Assembly (NCBI RefSeq): GCF_018139145.2
Contig: NC_059486.1
Coordinates: forward strand, 5,518,001 to 5,582,000
Direction of reading: 5' to 3'
Length of the DNA: 64,000 nt
DNA from: Gymnogyps californianus
Taxonomy: Eukaryota; Chordata; Aves; Accipitriformes; Cathartidae
The notes below the pieces were generated by a model. That model was not told where the DNA came from. It did no database searches and saw only the letters and a program-made list of their open reading frames with translations. Below, piece by piece: positions 1 through 11,800 of the stretch. Each line of letters opens with the position of its first letter. Position 1 is the stretch's first letter. A program made the translations under genes and the position numbers.

Positions 1-1192
1 GCCCTTCCCCCAGTAATGGGAATGGCCACTTGAGCAGCTCTATTTTGCCTTTTGCAAAACAATCTCATGCTCCCCGAATACAGTCTTTGCCATAGAAATC
101 ACTCCACTTCTCCAGATTCACTGGAAGGGCTAAAAAGTGGGTTTGGGTGACCACTGTGCAGGGGAGCACATGCTCCCTTCCCACCTTGGGTTGTGCTGGG
201 GTCTGGCTACATTTGCATGCCCTGTTTCCCATCCTCCTGGCCAAACATCATATTCTGGCTACCTCAGGGCCTTTTCTCTTCTACCTCCACTGGGATGGGG
301 CAGCTAGCACCTGGCCCTAGCTATATTTGCTTTACCTTGTTGTATCTTCTGCTCTTTTTGGTCAGCAGGACAGAGTCTTTACAACACTTCCATTTGCAAG
401 TTAACAACATGAAGGTTATGAGGTCCTGCTCCAGTGGCAAAGCATCCAGTGACCAGAGCACAAACAGGACTGGGTCCAGCATTTGCAGTGTCAGGTTGTG
501 ATACTCAGCACTCTAAACCCAGTTTTCTTCCTCAGGGGACTGGATCTATTTGGGGCTTTTGGCAGCTGATCAGAGACACTGATACCTTCCAGTGCCCTCA
601 CACTCTTGGTCCAAAGGGGATAAATCACTTGATAAATATCACTGATTTGCTTCTTGCAATGTCTTGTAAAATCAGCAAGGAGTATGAAAGATGTATCTAT
701 TTCATGTGGATATGAGTGGCTTAGTATATGGGAGTTGCTTGTATGTGTTGAGACTCCCAGAGAGAATCAGCAGAGGAAGGCAAAGTTACCATTGTTAATT
801 TAGGAGGGCCAGGATTTATACGGGTTTTTTAACATGTCTGATTTCTTTAACTTTTAACTCTTTCAAAAACATATCTGCTCTCTGAATTCCTGTGGGGACA
901 GATAATTGAGAGGACTTACCAGCTAAAGTCTGATCAGTTTATTTGTATCAGTACCTTGCAACACAAAGGGCAGCAGCCTACCCCAAATGCACATCCATGT
1001 TTTACTTTCCTTAGAGGAATGAACTACTCTCACCAACGTGAATGGTACCTGCTGATCCTCTCCCACACTGCGCAGGCACTGCATAAGGACTCCTGGCCCA
1101 TATTCTTGCAGTGTCTGGGCTGCTGGCTCGATTTGTGAACAACCCAGACACTCAGACTCTGTAGTGCTTCACGCTCATGTCCAAGAGAACTG
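1..1192. other. Flank downstream of LRRC75B, no gene recognised
   Basis: No open frame with recognisable similarity and no RNA gene were seen. Frames of up to about 100 codons occur on both strands but lack splice context or known motifs. The stretch could include further 3' UTR if the poly(A) site at 938 is used. Confidence 0.5.
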
Positions 1193-1198
1193 TTTATT
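1193..1198 (-). terminator. Candidate poly(A) signal AATAAA for LRRC75B
   Basis: The plus strand reads TTTATT, so the minus strand carries a canonical AATAAA. Within about 60 bases further downstream on the minus strand there is a GT-rich stretch (complement of 1134-1170, including a GTCTGGGTTGTT-like run) that could serve as the downstream element. A second TTTATT at 938-943 is an alternative site. Confidence 0.45.
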
Positions 1199-1538
1199 AT
1201 TTTTACATAGAGCATGAGCAATGTGGAAAACACTAGAAATATTGCATCAGTGGTTTGGTTTTTGGACAGCATTGGAAATGGCGATGCAGCTGCTCACGTC
1301 ATGTCTGTATTACAAGGTATGCAATATGCCATGAGGAGCCAAAGCTTTGCGCTTTAGTTTGGGAAGTGCCCACCTCTGGCACATTCACTGCTTGCTCCTC
1401 TAGTGCCAGTTATACGCTTAGCTGTCTGCTTTTCCTCAATTTCACTTGAAACTTGTAATTTTAGTACAAAAGCACAGTTTTTGAAACCAATCCTGCTTAT
1501 CCACAAGACTGTTCCCCTTCCCTCTCCTCCCCCCTCCT

Positions 1539-1576
1539 CCCATCCCATCCCATCCCATCCCAACTCATCCCATCCC
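1539..1576. repeat. CCCAT short tandem array (G-quadruplex-prone)
   Basis: Five CCC runs separated by AT occupy 1539-1561, followed by a looser continuation to 1576. On the minus strand this reads GGG-AT-GGG repeated, with two-base loops, which satisfies the standard G-quadruplex pattern. It is embedded in a wider pyrimidine-rich plus strand. Confidence 0.85.
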
Positions 1577-2298
1577 CCATGCTCCCACCAACACATACCT
1601 CCTTCCCCTCCCTCTCACCCCGGTCACACAGCAAATATCCTGATGCTGCAGTTCCAAGCCATGTGTCCGCCCCAGCCTATGCGATCCAATGGTCTCTGAC
1701 CAAGTCCCTTTGTTCAGACATTAATACAAAACACACAATAGGAAAAAAACAAAACAAAAGGAGCCAGACACAAGAGGGAGACACACTGCCGGGCTCCAGC
1801 TCTGGCCTCTGAGCCCTTCAACTAAGCTCCACAGCAGCTAGGCTCTTGGGGTACCTCCTTTCACACTCAAGGCTGCAGGTCCCAAGGTTTCCAAGGTGCA
1901 TAGGAAAAGGAAGAAAGGAAGTAAACTACAAGCCTGTTTCTGTTTTAGGTTCCCCCCCCATCCCTTTCCCTCAACCCAATGGCTGCTGGAGGATATTCTT
2001 GACTCCGACAGGTCTTTTCCCGTCTTCCAGTGAGACCCTGCCTGGGGACCAGGTTCACTGTAAGTCACTGGTTCCTCTCTGGAACGTGGGCGATGGGTTT
2101 GGCAGTGAGGGGAGGGAGCGGAGCACGCTGTGGGGGGACGACAGGCTTTTGTCTCACAGCAAGTGGGGGGGGAGATGTCAGGGAAGGCGAGAGAAAAGAG
2201 CCAAAGGAAGCCGGTAAAGCTGGCCCTCTGCTTGATGTTTGTACTCAAGACTTCTCCTTGGGGCAGCTTCAGTGTGCCAGTGCCAGCCTGTTGTCCAG

Positions 2299-2821
2299 TC
2301 ACCTCTCGCAGCCTTGCTGAGAAAAAGCACGTGGCGGGGTACTTCCTGCTGCTTCGTCCTCTGGCTGGCTGCCCTCATGCCCGGTGGAGATCTCCGAGTC
2401 GCAGTCAAGCGCCTCATAGATGGTAGGCAGTGTGGTCTGCTGGCTGAGGCGCTTGCGCAGGCCCACAAGCAATGGCTGCGGCATGGAGGAGACGTCCACG
2501 TTGTTGCCGAGGTCAACCCAGGCCAGGCAAGGGAACTTGTTCATGTCCTTCATGGTGTCAGTCAGCTCCTTCATGGTTGCCCGCGTCAGTCGGTTGCCAT
2601 TGAGGGAAAGGTGAGTGAGCTTGGGTAGTGCCCAGAGGAAGGGCAGCAGCAGGCGCACCATGTCATCATTCAGCTCGGTGAAGCTCAGGTCCACAGAGGT
2701 GAGGTGGTCCCCATTGTTCTGCAGGTAGTAGGCCATGCGATGGACATCCCGCATGGTCAGGGGGATCCCTGACAAATCCATGGAGTCCTGGCTCACCTTC
2801 TTCTGCAGGCTGGTCTTCAGG
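2299..2821 (-). CDS. LRRC75B: LRRC75B coding exon 4 (last exon, leucine-rich repeats, stop)
   Basis: Encodes the end of Cys167 through residue 340 and the TGA stop at 2301-2299. The acceptor AG is at 2823-2822. It carries DLSGIPLTMRDV, then leucine-rich repeats around VDLSFTEL, LTHLSLNGNRLTRAT and LAWVDLGNNVDV, then PQPLLVGLRKRLSQ and LPTIYEALD. The last 35 or so residues are rich in Ser, Glu, Gly and Pro and look disordered. An ATG further upstream in the same frame (2931) lies in the intron and is not used in this model. Confidence 0.95.
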
Positions 2822-5800
2822 CTAATGATGGAAAGGGGGGGAGAGAGAGAGATAATTAAGGGGACCACTCTCATCCATCTCTCACCCAAGTGAGAGAGCA
2901 CTTGGGACAGGGGAGAACTCATTAAGAACATGGGCTAGAACGTTAAGCAAAGGGTTAATGGAGCTTATTGGGGAAACAAGCACAAGGTTTGCACCATGCC
3001 TCAGGACAGACTGTGTCCTGGGGCTTTCCTGTGTATTCTCAGCACTTACGCATAAACTTTGCCAGAACTGGCTAAACATAGGAAGCTAAAGTGTCTTCCA
3101 CTAGCACATTTCAAAGGGTTTGTCTGTATGTGCATGTACAGATGCTCATGCATAGAAAGCAAAAATAACCAAGGCAAGCAAACTTTCCAAGTGCACTGGT
3201 TTGCACCATGTGTGGGCTGTTTGTGTGCCACCTCTCCAGGTGAATGCTAAGGTCTGTTGCAAACAGACTGTGCTGCAGGGCTACTGCAGAGGAGAGCAGT
3301 ATTAAAAGGCTGAGAAATGGATATTTTATCAGGAAAACTATAGGCAACCTGCACTCCAGGAGTGGATTTACTGCATGTCCCTTTAAAAGCCTTCCCAAGC
3401 AGCACTTAGTCAGTAAGCAGCACCAGTGGCTGCCTATTTGGGTCTCTGTGGTCAGCAGATCATCTGGGATCTGCTGCAGCTGTGAGGAGGCGGGGAGGGC
3501 ATAAGGGTGCTAAAAGAAATGTAGAGAGATGGTTTCAGCTATTTCTTTTGCTGTCTGCTTAGCAAGTGGAGTGAGGAGGAGGTAGGCAAAGCTGTACAGC
3601 AGGCAAAGCTGTGCTATGGGGCTGTTGGGTATGCAAAGGGAGTGGGATGTGGAGTTTTATGATGGACTGTGGGTTTGTGAGAGTGGTGTGAGAAGTGGGA
3701 GCTGTGGGGCTATAGGAGCTGGTGGGGATGCGTTGCAAGATTGAGTAGAAATCTGTGTTGGTGTAATATAGGAGAACCTAATCCCTTAGTGTAAGTTATA
3801 TTAGTCTTGCTGTCCTTTCAGACACATCTAGCTTTAAGGATATGGGAGCCCTAGTAGGACCCCCACTAGTGTCATTAATCATGTGCTCAGTGGGTGTGTA
3901 AGTGCCTTGTTGAGCTTGGGAGGAGCAGGGTGGGTTAAGAATTAACCACCAATTTGAAGGTCCCCACTCTTCCTATCTGGCTCTCTGTAGTGTCCTGCAC
4001 ACCTGTGGCACAGCCAGTCCCTGAGAGCAATGGGTGCATGGGGACGTGCAATTTCCTCGGAGGAGGCTGCAGCACCGCAGGAGCTCCTGTGGCAGGTGAG
4101 AATGTCCCTACGAGCCTTAGTGTTGCCAGGCCCCTCTGTAGTTGTGGAGAGGATGTGATGCTGCCTCTATAGCTTTGCTTTACATATGCAGTTCGTGGCA
4201 TCCTGGAGATTTCAGTCCTTAATAATCACCTATAAGCATGTGATAACACAAGTGAATAAATGTGCATCAGTGCAGGCAACAGCCCTTCATGGACACATTC
4301 AACACTGGCAAACCTGTAGCTGTGCTTCCTTGTAGGAGCATGAGGTGGAAAGACCTCGTGGCCTGCCCTGTCAATTCTCAAGCCCACACATTCCTGCTCT
4401 GGGTTTAGCAGCGCTTTGTTCAAGCTACCTCTGTGTGTCCTTGTGCTTCCCATGGGAATTCACTGTGCAAGGCTGAGGCTGTATCTGCAGGCAAGCATTT
4501 GAGCTAATGAGCTGTCATGGTAGAGAGGTAATAATGGTATGGAATAACTTATCATCAGACATAAAGGTTTAAAATGGCCTTATGTATTACTTACTAAATG
4601 TTTATACTTTACATGACCCAGACTACTCCTCAGTGGATTGCGGGAGGGGCAAGGGGAGCAGCACTTGTCTGTACTGTCAAACAGCAGAGACTGATGTACT
4701 GGTGGATTATAATTGGTCTGAAAGCACACAAGTGAGTTCTCCAAAGGGCCTTAGCTTGAAGATGGTACTTGATCTCTCTCCAATATCAGGGCCCCAGAGA
4801 CAGGATTGTGAAGAATTAATCAACCACATTGGTTGTAGCAGCGGTGCAGCACTCTTAGCTGCTGCAATAGCAGTAGGAGTTGTGAACTGTGCATGCTGCA
4901 GTCTGGATGGCTCTGGGCTAGCCTCCATTTTCCTGCTAATCCAAGGGATGCTTGATATCAGCCCAGGCTGCCTGGGAGCTGTATTTCTTCAGCTCTCCTG
5001 GAAAAACAATGTGTGCTTTTTTTTGTATAGTTTGTCACCAACTACTGGCAGTGGTGTAGCACAATCTACCACAAAAGAGGGTTCAACTTGTACAAAATCT
5101 ATTAGGGACTGGCCTCAAAGCTGGAAGAGTCTCAGGTCTTCCCTGGCACAATGTTATCCCTTTAGCTGTGCTGGATGTTTTGTCTGGGTGTTTGATATGG
5201 ACTACTTGTTGTTCTAGCAAAACCAAGCATCAAATGCACAGTGGAGGTGTGCATTCATATTGGTCAGATTAAGCAGGGAGAAATGAATCTTGAGGGTAAA
5301 CCTGACTGCATAGGGGAAAGAGTCCCCTATATCCAGTAGGGGCTGGTACGAGAGATGAGACGGAAGCCTTCTCTGGCCTGTATTGGTTTAGAGTAAGACT
5401 TTGTTGGGGGTGTGGGGGACTACAGGATAAACAAGCGTAGAAGCAAGCCTGTAATGACTTCAGTGCCTGTTTTGTGCAAACGCAGCCTGTGGCTCCTGGA
5501 AATTCTCTTCCCTGGTGCTGTCAACCCATGGCAGATCTGGGGGAGGAGGCACAGAAAGGAGATATAAACATAGGGACACCCCCCGCCCCGGCCCCAAGCC
5601 TTGTCTGAGTCAGCGCAAAACCTCCTCTGACCTTCCTATTGTAAAGCTACAAGGAATAAGCCTTAGTGCTCCCAGTATGGTATGGGGATGGGAACCAGGC
5701 TGGAGTGGGGACCACTGGAGGGCATGTCTGAGCCAGCACCGCTCCCTCTGCCGGGCCTCAGCATTCAGGTGCCGTTTTTCCTGCTGCGTCTGCAACAGCA

Positions 5801-8800
5801 GCTTTCTTAACAGAGGGCAAGTTTGAATGGCTCTTGGGGTCCCCTTTTGAGTGACTTGGCTCTGAGTGCAGACAGTGATAAGTGAGGGGAAATGTCAGAA
5901 GGACAAAAGCAATGTGCTTGTCTGTCTCTGCCCCTTAAGCCTCCCCTCCTGTTTACTGCTATGCAGGGACTGCAGTAATAAGTCATGGATTGTGTTCTGA
6001 CCAGAGCAGGTACCTTCTGCTGCTCTCCCCAGCAACAAGCCAATACCCCAAGGAGGCTTTAATCAAGCAGACAAATTATCTTCCCGTAATTGATTCTCCA
6101 GACTGGACTGCTCCTGGCTGAATGTGCTTAAACCCTCCTGCCTCCTGTCCTGTGCCAGAGCCCTCCCTCCTTTGCTGGCTTGTTTTTCTTTCCTTTCCTG
6201 TGTTTTTGCTGCTTCCTTTTGCCCTCATTGCTGTACCTGCCAGGGTGACTCTGGGCCTCTTGTCTCAGCACTGTGGGCTCCTCTTGTGTTTAACTTGTTC
6301 TCTTGCCTATAAAAATGCCTCTTGTAGGGATGTGTCTGTAGAAGCCTCGCCCTGGTGGACATAGCCCCTAATGCTGCAGCCAGGCCCTCGGCTCTCTGGT
6401 AAGTGCTGAAGCATGAGATCCGATGCCCCACGCATGCTGTGAACCCTGGCAGCTCTCCTCCTCGCCTCCTTGGTGTTTCTGTGCAGCTCCAAGAGGGGCA
6501 GCTAAATACCATCTCTGGGGCAGGGCACGGAATAGCTGCCTACTCCTTCTCCTCTATTGCTTTAGAGGTAAATATATCTCCTGTCAGAAAAGGGACAGGG
6601 AGACATGGGTAGATGCTTTACTCTGAATTATCTGACGCTTGGTATTTTTTTTGGAGCTCTCTTAAGCTCTGTTTCTCAGGGTGGGGGGTGGGGTTGGGGC
6701 ACGATACACAGGACACCAAGCTCTCAGACACTTGTGCAGCAGCTGAGAAAATGCCAGGTTTATTTCCAGGGAAATGGGTCATCTATTATCCCCTAATTTC
6801 TGCAAGTAAAATAGGCTTAAAGATTGCTTCAGCTGCAGAAGCTTTTTTCTTTGTGTGAGACAAAACAGCTACTTAGCGACGTGGCTCTTGATGCCCATGG
6901 GACTTGTGGGCAGAGGACTGCAAAGCACTGGAGGCTGGATTAACCTAATGCTACCACAACTGGTGCTGTGTGGAGATTTATAATTACGGGGATTTGCAGC
7001 TAACAAGGACCTGGACCCTGGATGCAGGGAAGCAGCCGGTGTTTGTATTATCTGCAGCAAGCTTAGAGAGGAAACAAACCCCCACTCCCTCAGATGCTGG
7101 AGAAATGGCTGCAAGTGAGAAATTCTGTGAAACTTTGAGCAAGAAGCAAGGGCAATCAGCAGCCTGTCCCTGCACTGCCTGCCTGGACCTAGATGCAGCA
7201 TCCAGTAAGGAATGGTGCCTGCCCGCCCTCCGTGTATAAGGGATCAGCGCCCTGCTTGCAACCCTAGTCCAGCCCTCCTGAGGGATGAGAGCTCTTCTAG
7301 GTGCATCTCCTTGTTTCTCATGTGAAACAAGTTGTTCCTTGCATCGTTCCCAACTCCTTCCTTGGGATCTGTCCTTTCTCCCGCTTATGCCTTCCCTAGG
7401 TGCCAGCTCTACGCTTCAGCGGGCATTAGCCAGCAGTCCCCAGGCTGCACCATGAGCCTGGCCATGTGAGATCCACGCAGGACCAGTCCAGACACCGTAG
7501 GGGTCTGAGGGACCTGCAGGTGTCACAAGGCGGCTTTCTATCTCTCAATCAGAAATGTGGGCCAGGAAAAGGCTGAAACCATCTCGTGCCTCTCTTGGCT
7601 TTTTTCTGGGATAAAAATCTTCCTCTCCCCACATAAGGCTCAGTCACTGTTCCTGCCTCCTGGGAACTTGGCTAACATAAGCAATTTCAGAGCTGGGTTG
7701 AGATGAAACAATTAGGAGACCTGAAATTAATTGATAGTTGTTTGTCTCCAGGACCTGTCCCAAGGGGCCTAACCCTTAGGCCCTCTTCCAGGTGCTTCTT
7801 TAAGTCCATGAAGCTGAGGGCTCAGCACACTATTTTATTAGCACTGAATCCCTTCAACTTCTTGCTCATCAGCTAATTCTTTGGTGGCTGCAGGGAAGGG
7901 GTGTAATGGCTCCTGATTGTTGCTCTGGTGGGACTTGCAGCAGCCACAGTGGTGCTTGACCTCTTGTTAGCTTTGTGGGGTTTGGAGGAGCTTGTTCAGC
8001 CCAAGAATGTTCAGGTTCCTGGAGTCCCAGCCTCATTTCCTTGTCTCTGTGCTATGGAGAGAGGCTGGGAGGAGACAGTAAGAGTCAGATAGGATTTCAG
8101 TAATGAGGGATGCTCACTACTCCTTGCCTGTCTCTCTGGGGAATTACCAGCTTTCTCCCCCTCTCCCTCTTATTTTTACGCTTAATTTGCCTCCAAATGT
8201 AAAATTTTCCTGATGCCAGAGACTGCCATCACTGTGCATCCCCTCCTTCATTAACAGGTACTGCCAGTAGTGGCTAATTAGCCATGAGTCAGGTATCTCT
8301 TGGCTGCTCTGCCTTGCATAGAACCTAGTGACAAGCATGTTTGGGTGGCTTCTCTGCTTTGAGCAGTGATTTAGGGGATGGACTCAAGGCTTTTTGATCA
8401 CCTGCTTAGCATAATCTGCTTGCTTTGCTTCCTTGCAGCACAGGGTGCTGCTGTGCAGGGCTTGCTTTAGCTGCTTATAGTGAGACATAAAAAAGAAAAG
8501 AGAAGCCTCAAAAGCACTGACCTAGACTAACCCAGCCCGAGGTGTTCTGAGGCTGGACCCAGCACCTCTGTAAAGATGGAGGCGTGGACAAACAGGCCAC
8601 TTCAATGAGAAGTCCCTTAGTCACATCTTCCTCCTTGCACCCAAGCTCTTTTGATCAACTGTGAGGAGATCCCTCGCTGTGGAGAGAAGGGGGCACAAAG
8701 GTAGCCCTTCTCCTACCATCCTCCCTCTGCCACTGGGGTGGGACATGGATATCTATAGGTGATGATGCAGCTGAGTGCCTGTCCTCCTCCTGACTCTGCT

Positions 8801-11800
8801 GTCATCTTCACTCTGTCCTTCAAGGTGTGTTCAAGAGAGCTGTGAACCCTTGGCCTTCCTCGTGCTGCCACTTGATCCATCCAAGACCTCTGGTTGTTTC
8901 CCCACATTATTTAGCTCTATCCTAGCAAAACAGGGAATAATGCTACCTCCTCACTGTGAATGTCACATATCAGCCTATGTCCTTGTCAGACCTTCAACTG
9001 TGTAAGAGTCATGAAGGCACAAGGTCTCTGCTGATTCCTTTTAACTACCATCTGCCACCCAGCCTCCATTATTTCACTCATTGTCTATCTCTGTCAAAGT
9101 GTCCTGCTTCTCCTGCCTGTCAGTCTTGGACTTTTTCTTCTGACCTGTGATAGGGCAGTGTCAAGCTGCTGGATTAGCCTTTCTACCATCTCCAACAGCC
9201 TTTGCAGATGTACCTGCCTCTTGATGCTGCTGGGAACCCTGATCATGGGTAGCATTTGGGTCTCTCTGCACTGTAAGATGAAGGGAGGGGACAGTTCCTG
9301 CCTCTCTCCACAATTTATTCACCAGTTCATGTCTGTCCAGCTGACGTCTCTGTGAACAGCAGCTTCTTGAAAACATTGTGTGGGGCAGTTCCTATACTCC
9401 CATATGACTATTACCATGTGGCTTTAGTTAACTGACCGGTATTCTCTAACTTGGCTTCCTATCTCTAAAGCAGGAATGATGGTGCCTATTTACCCTGTTG
9501 CATAAGGGTGACATGAAGTTGTAGTTAATATTCACCTCATGCCATGTGAAGGCTAGGATCTAATCTGCCAGAGCTGTCATCTGCAGCCCTGAGTGATGTT
9601 TTCAAGGAAAAAAAAAAAAAAATCCAAAGCCCTTTAGAGCTGTTTCCTTGCAGTCTTCTAGACAGCAGTGCTTTCATTGCTTTTTAAAAGTGCATCTAAT
9701 GCCGCAATGTCTGAGCAAAGCACATCAACAACTGAGAAACAGAGCAATGAGCCCAGAAGGGATACTCTATTCTCCACCCAGCTTTGGATTAGCCGAGATG
9801 AAATTCACTCAGATGAGCAAAGTAAAACCGTGGTGAGACTTGTGAAAAGGAAAGCCCAAATGCATGCAGTTTGGGAGTTATTAACTCCATGCACACAACT
9901 GCCTTTGCTCTTCCATAACCAGTTACTGTGTGAAAAATCTGGGTTTTTTTCTGAGCCAGGAACACCCTGCTTGTCAAGATCATTCTGTGTTTACTGCCTG
10001 CATGTTTTGTGGATTCAGGTTTGGTCCTTTGCACTCAAGAAAGCAAGCAGTTACACTGAAATAGCCAGCTCTGGGGATGATGCAAGTGGAAGATACATAC
10101 GGTTCCTTAACATGGCTTTGCCAAGACAGCTCAGTTGTAATCCACAGCTTCTTGATTGCAATTCGAGGCTGTGATCCAGCTCTCCAGACAAAGGCTGCCT
10201 TCACCTGGTACCCTTCTGTCTCTCCACTCTGAATTGCAGTCCAGTGTGGCTTTGCCCTCAAAAAGTAATACACCCCCTGGATTCAGGGATGCAGGTGGTG
10301 GTACTTGTACTAGAACATGTAGTTCTTCTGCAATGCTGAATTAAGGAAGCCTCAAGACTTCTGAAAACAAGAATTAATAACATCCAAAAATTCTGCATCT
10401 GTCAAAATACCACAGAAGTGGTGTTGATAGCCTAAAAAGCCTATGTCTGCAGAGAGGAGCATTTCTTAATCCATTACTCTTTATACTGTAAACGTCAATT
10501 TAATGAGAAAGCAAAGCTGGAGTTATACAACACTCAAGAATGTATTCTGCTCATTAAGTGTGAGTGATTTATACAACTGTAAAATGGTGCTAAAACTGAA
10601 TTCCCGTTAGGATATAAAGGACTGACAATTGTGCAGTAAAATCATGCTGGTCTCTGTTGTGGAAATCTTACCCTCCAGCTTTTTAGTTTTCAATTTTAAA
10701 ACCCCCAGTAAATCCCCCAAGAGCTCGACTTCCCTGTTTGGTTGGGCAGCCAACCCAAGCAGGGTCAGCTGCAAGGTGGCGTGCAGGCTGTTGACTGGAA
10801 GCTGCAGACCTGAGATAGGATTTTGCAGGAAAGGAAAATTGAACCCCTTGCTTTCAGTGTGGCAAACCTGTCTGAGCATCACCTGGGCAGCTGAAAGTGT
10901 CTCTGGGTGACTGCACAGCTGGCACACTGCTAACCCTTTGTTGTACAAGGCAGACAGCCACTGTCAAGAACCCACTCACATGGATGCAGAGGCCAAACTG
11001 CCTCCCAGCATCACCTTTGACAGTTTAATCAAGTAGAGAAACCAGACACAGCCTGGGCTGGATCTCTCCTACTTGCATCAGCTGCTGTTGCATTGAGTCC
11101 ACTGTGCTGCAATAAGCTTTCTCCTTCCACATTTCTATATGGACTCTGCTTCTGGCCTGGGGCATTCAGCTGATAACAGCATGTGGCCTGACTTCTCTCC
11201 CAGACTCAGGGCCAGGTGCCATATTACAGTCACTCCTGTCTTTAGAGGAATGGCTAAACAGGATAAACAGCAGCCCACTGTGTCCTGTGCAAGGCACACT
11301 GCATCTTTGCTGCAGTCACAGCCCTGGGTTGAATACATCAGTGTTTAAGGTGGTAGTGGAAGCAGGTGGGACCTCTGACTTTAGTGGGGAGCAGGTTTGT
11401 GGTTAAGGAGGTCTAGAGGAACGTATCTGCGTCTCTGCAGGCTCTCATGTTTGATGCTTTGCTAACTTAATCTATTTGTGAATATTTAGTATCTGGGTGG
11501 ACTCTATAGCATGAATAGCATACGACTATTCCTGCTTGGTGGAAGTATGATTGGTTCTTAATAGACTTTACAGTTACAGCTGTTTTGGCATTGCTGTGTA
11601 TCGAAACAGGAGTGCTTGAAGAAATGTATCTTATCCTTTCTGCTTTATCAGGTCATGGGTGGCTCAGGTTTGTACTTGCTGGATGTTTTGGGTCCCACTG
11701 AGAGTAAAGGGGGACATAACTACAGTTAGTTTGTTTCTGACCCACTGGTTTGCTATTTGGCAGTGGGGAGCAACACCTGATGTGTGATCCAGCTCCAGTA

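Larger units (their letters stand above)
1193..2298 (-). other. LRRC75B: LRRC75B 3' UTR (candidate extent)
   Basis: About 1.1 kb lies between the stop codon and the first good AATAAA on the minus strand. No coding frame with recognisable similarity is present; the open frames on both strands here appear incidental. The stretch includes a pyrimidine-rich plus strand (1505-1620), which is a purine/G-rich RNA sequence in the LRRC75B transcript. The exact 3' end is inferred only from the poly(A) signal. Confidence 0.5.

Noticed and set aside
1539..1576. CCCAT repeats as a possible CRISPR array
   Set aside because: Five-base units without spacers in a vertebrate genome are a microsatellite.
1838..2302. 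154-codon minus-strand frame just downstream of the LRRC75B stop
   Set aside because: It lies in the 3' UTR, lacks similarity and has no splice link to the gene. It appears to be a chance frame.
2822..2931. Use of the upstream ATG at 2931 as start of a short LRRC75B form
   Set aside because: These codons lie in intron 3 and the split-codon join from exon 3 at 14375 to 2821 rebuilds the conserved Cys-Leu-Lys. An intronic start is not supported.
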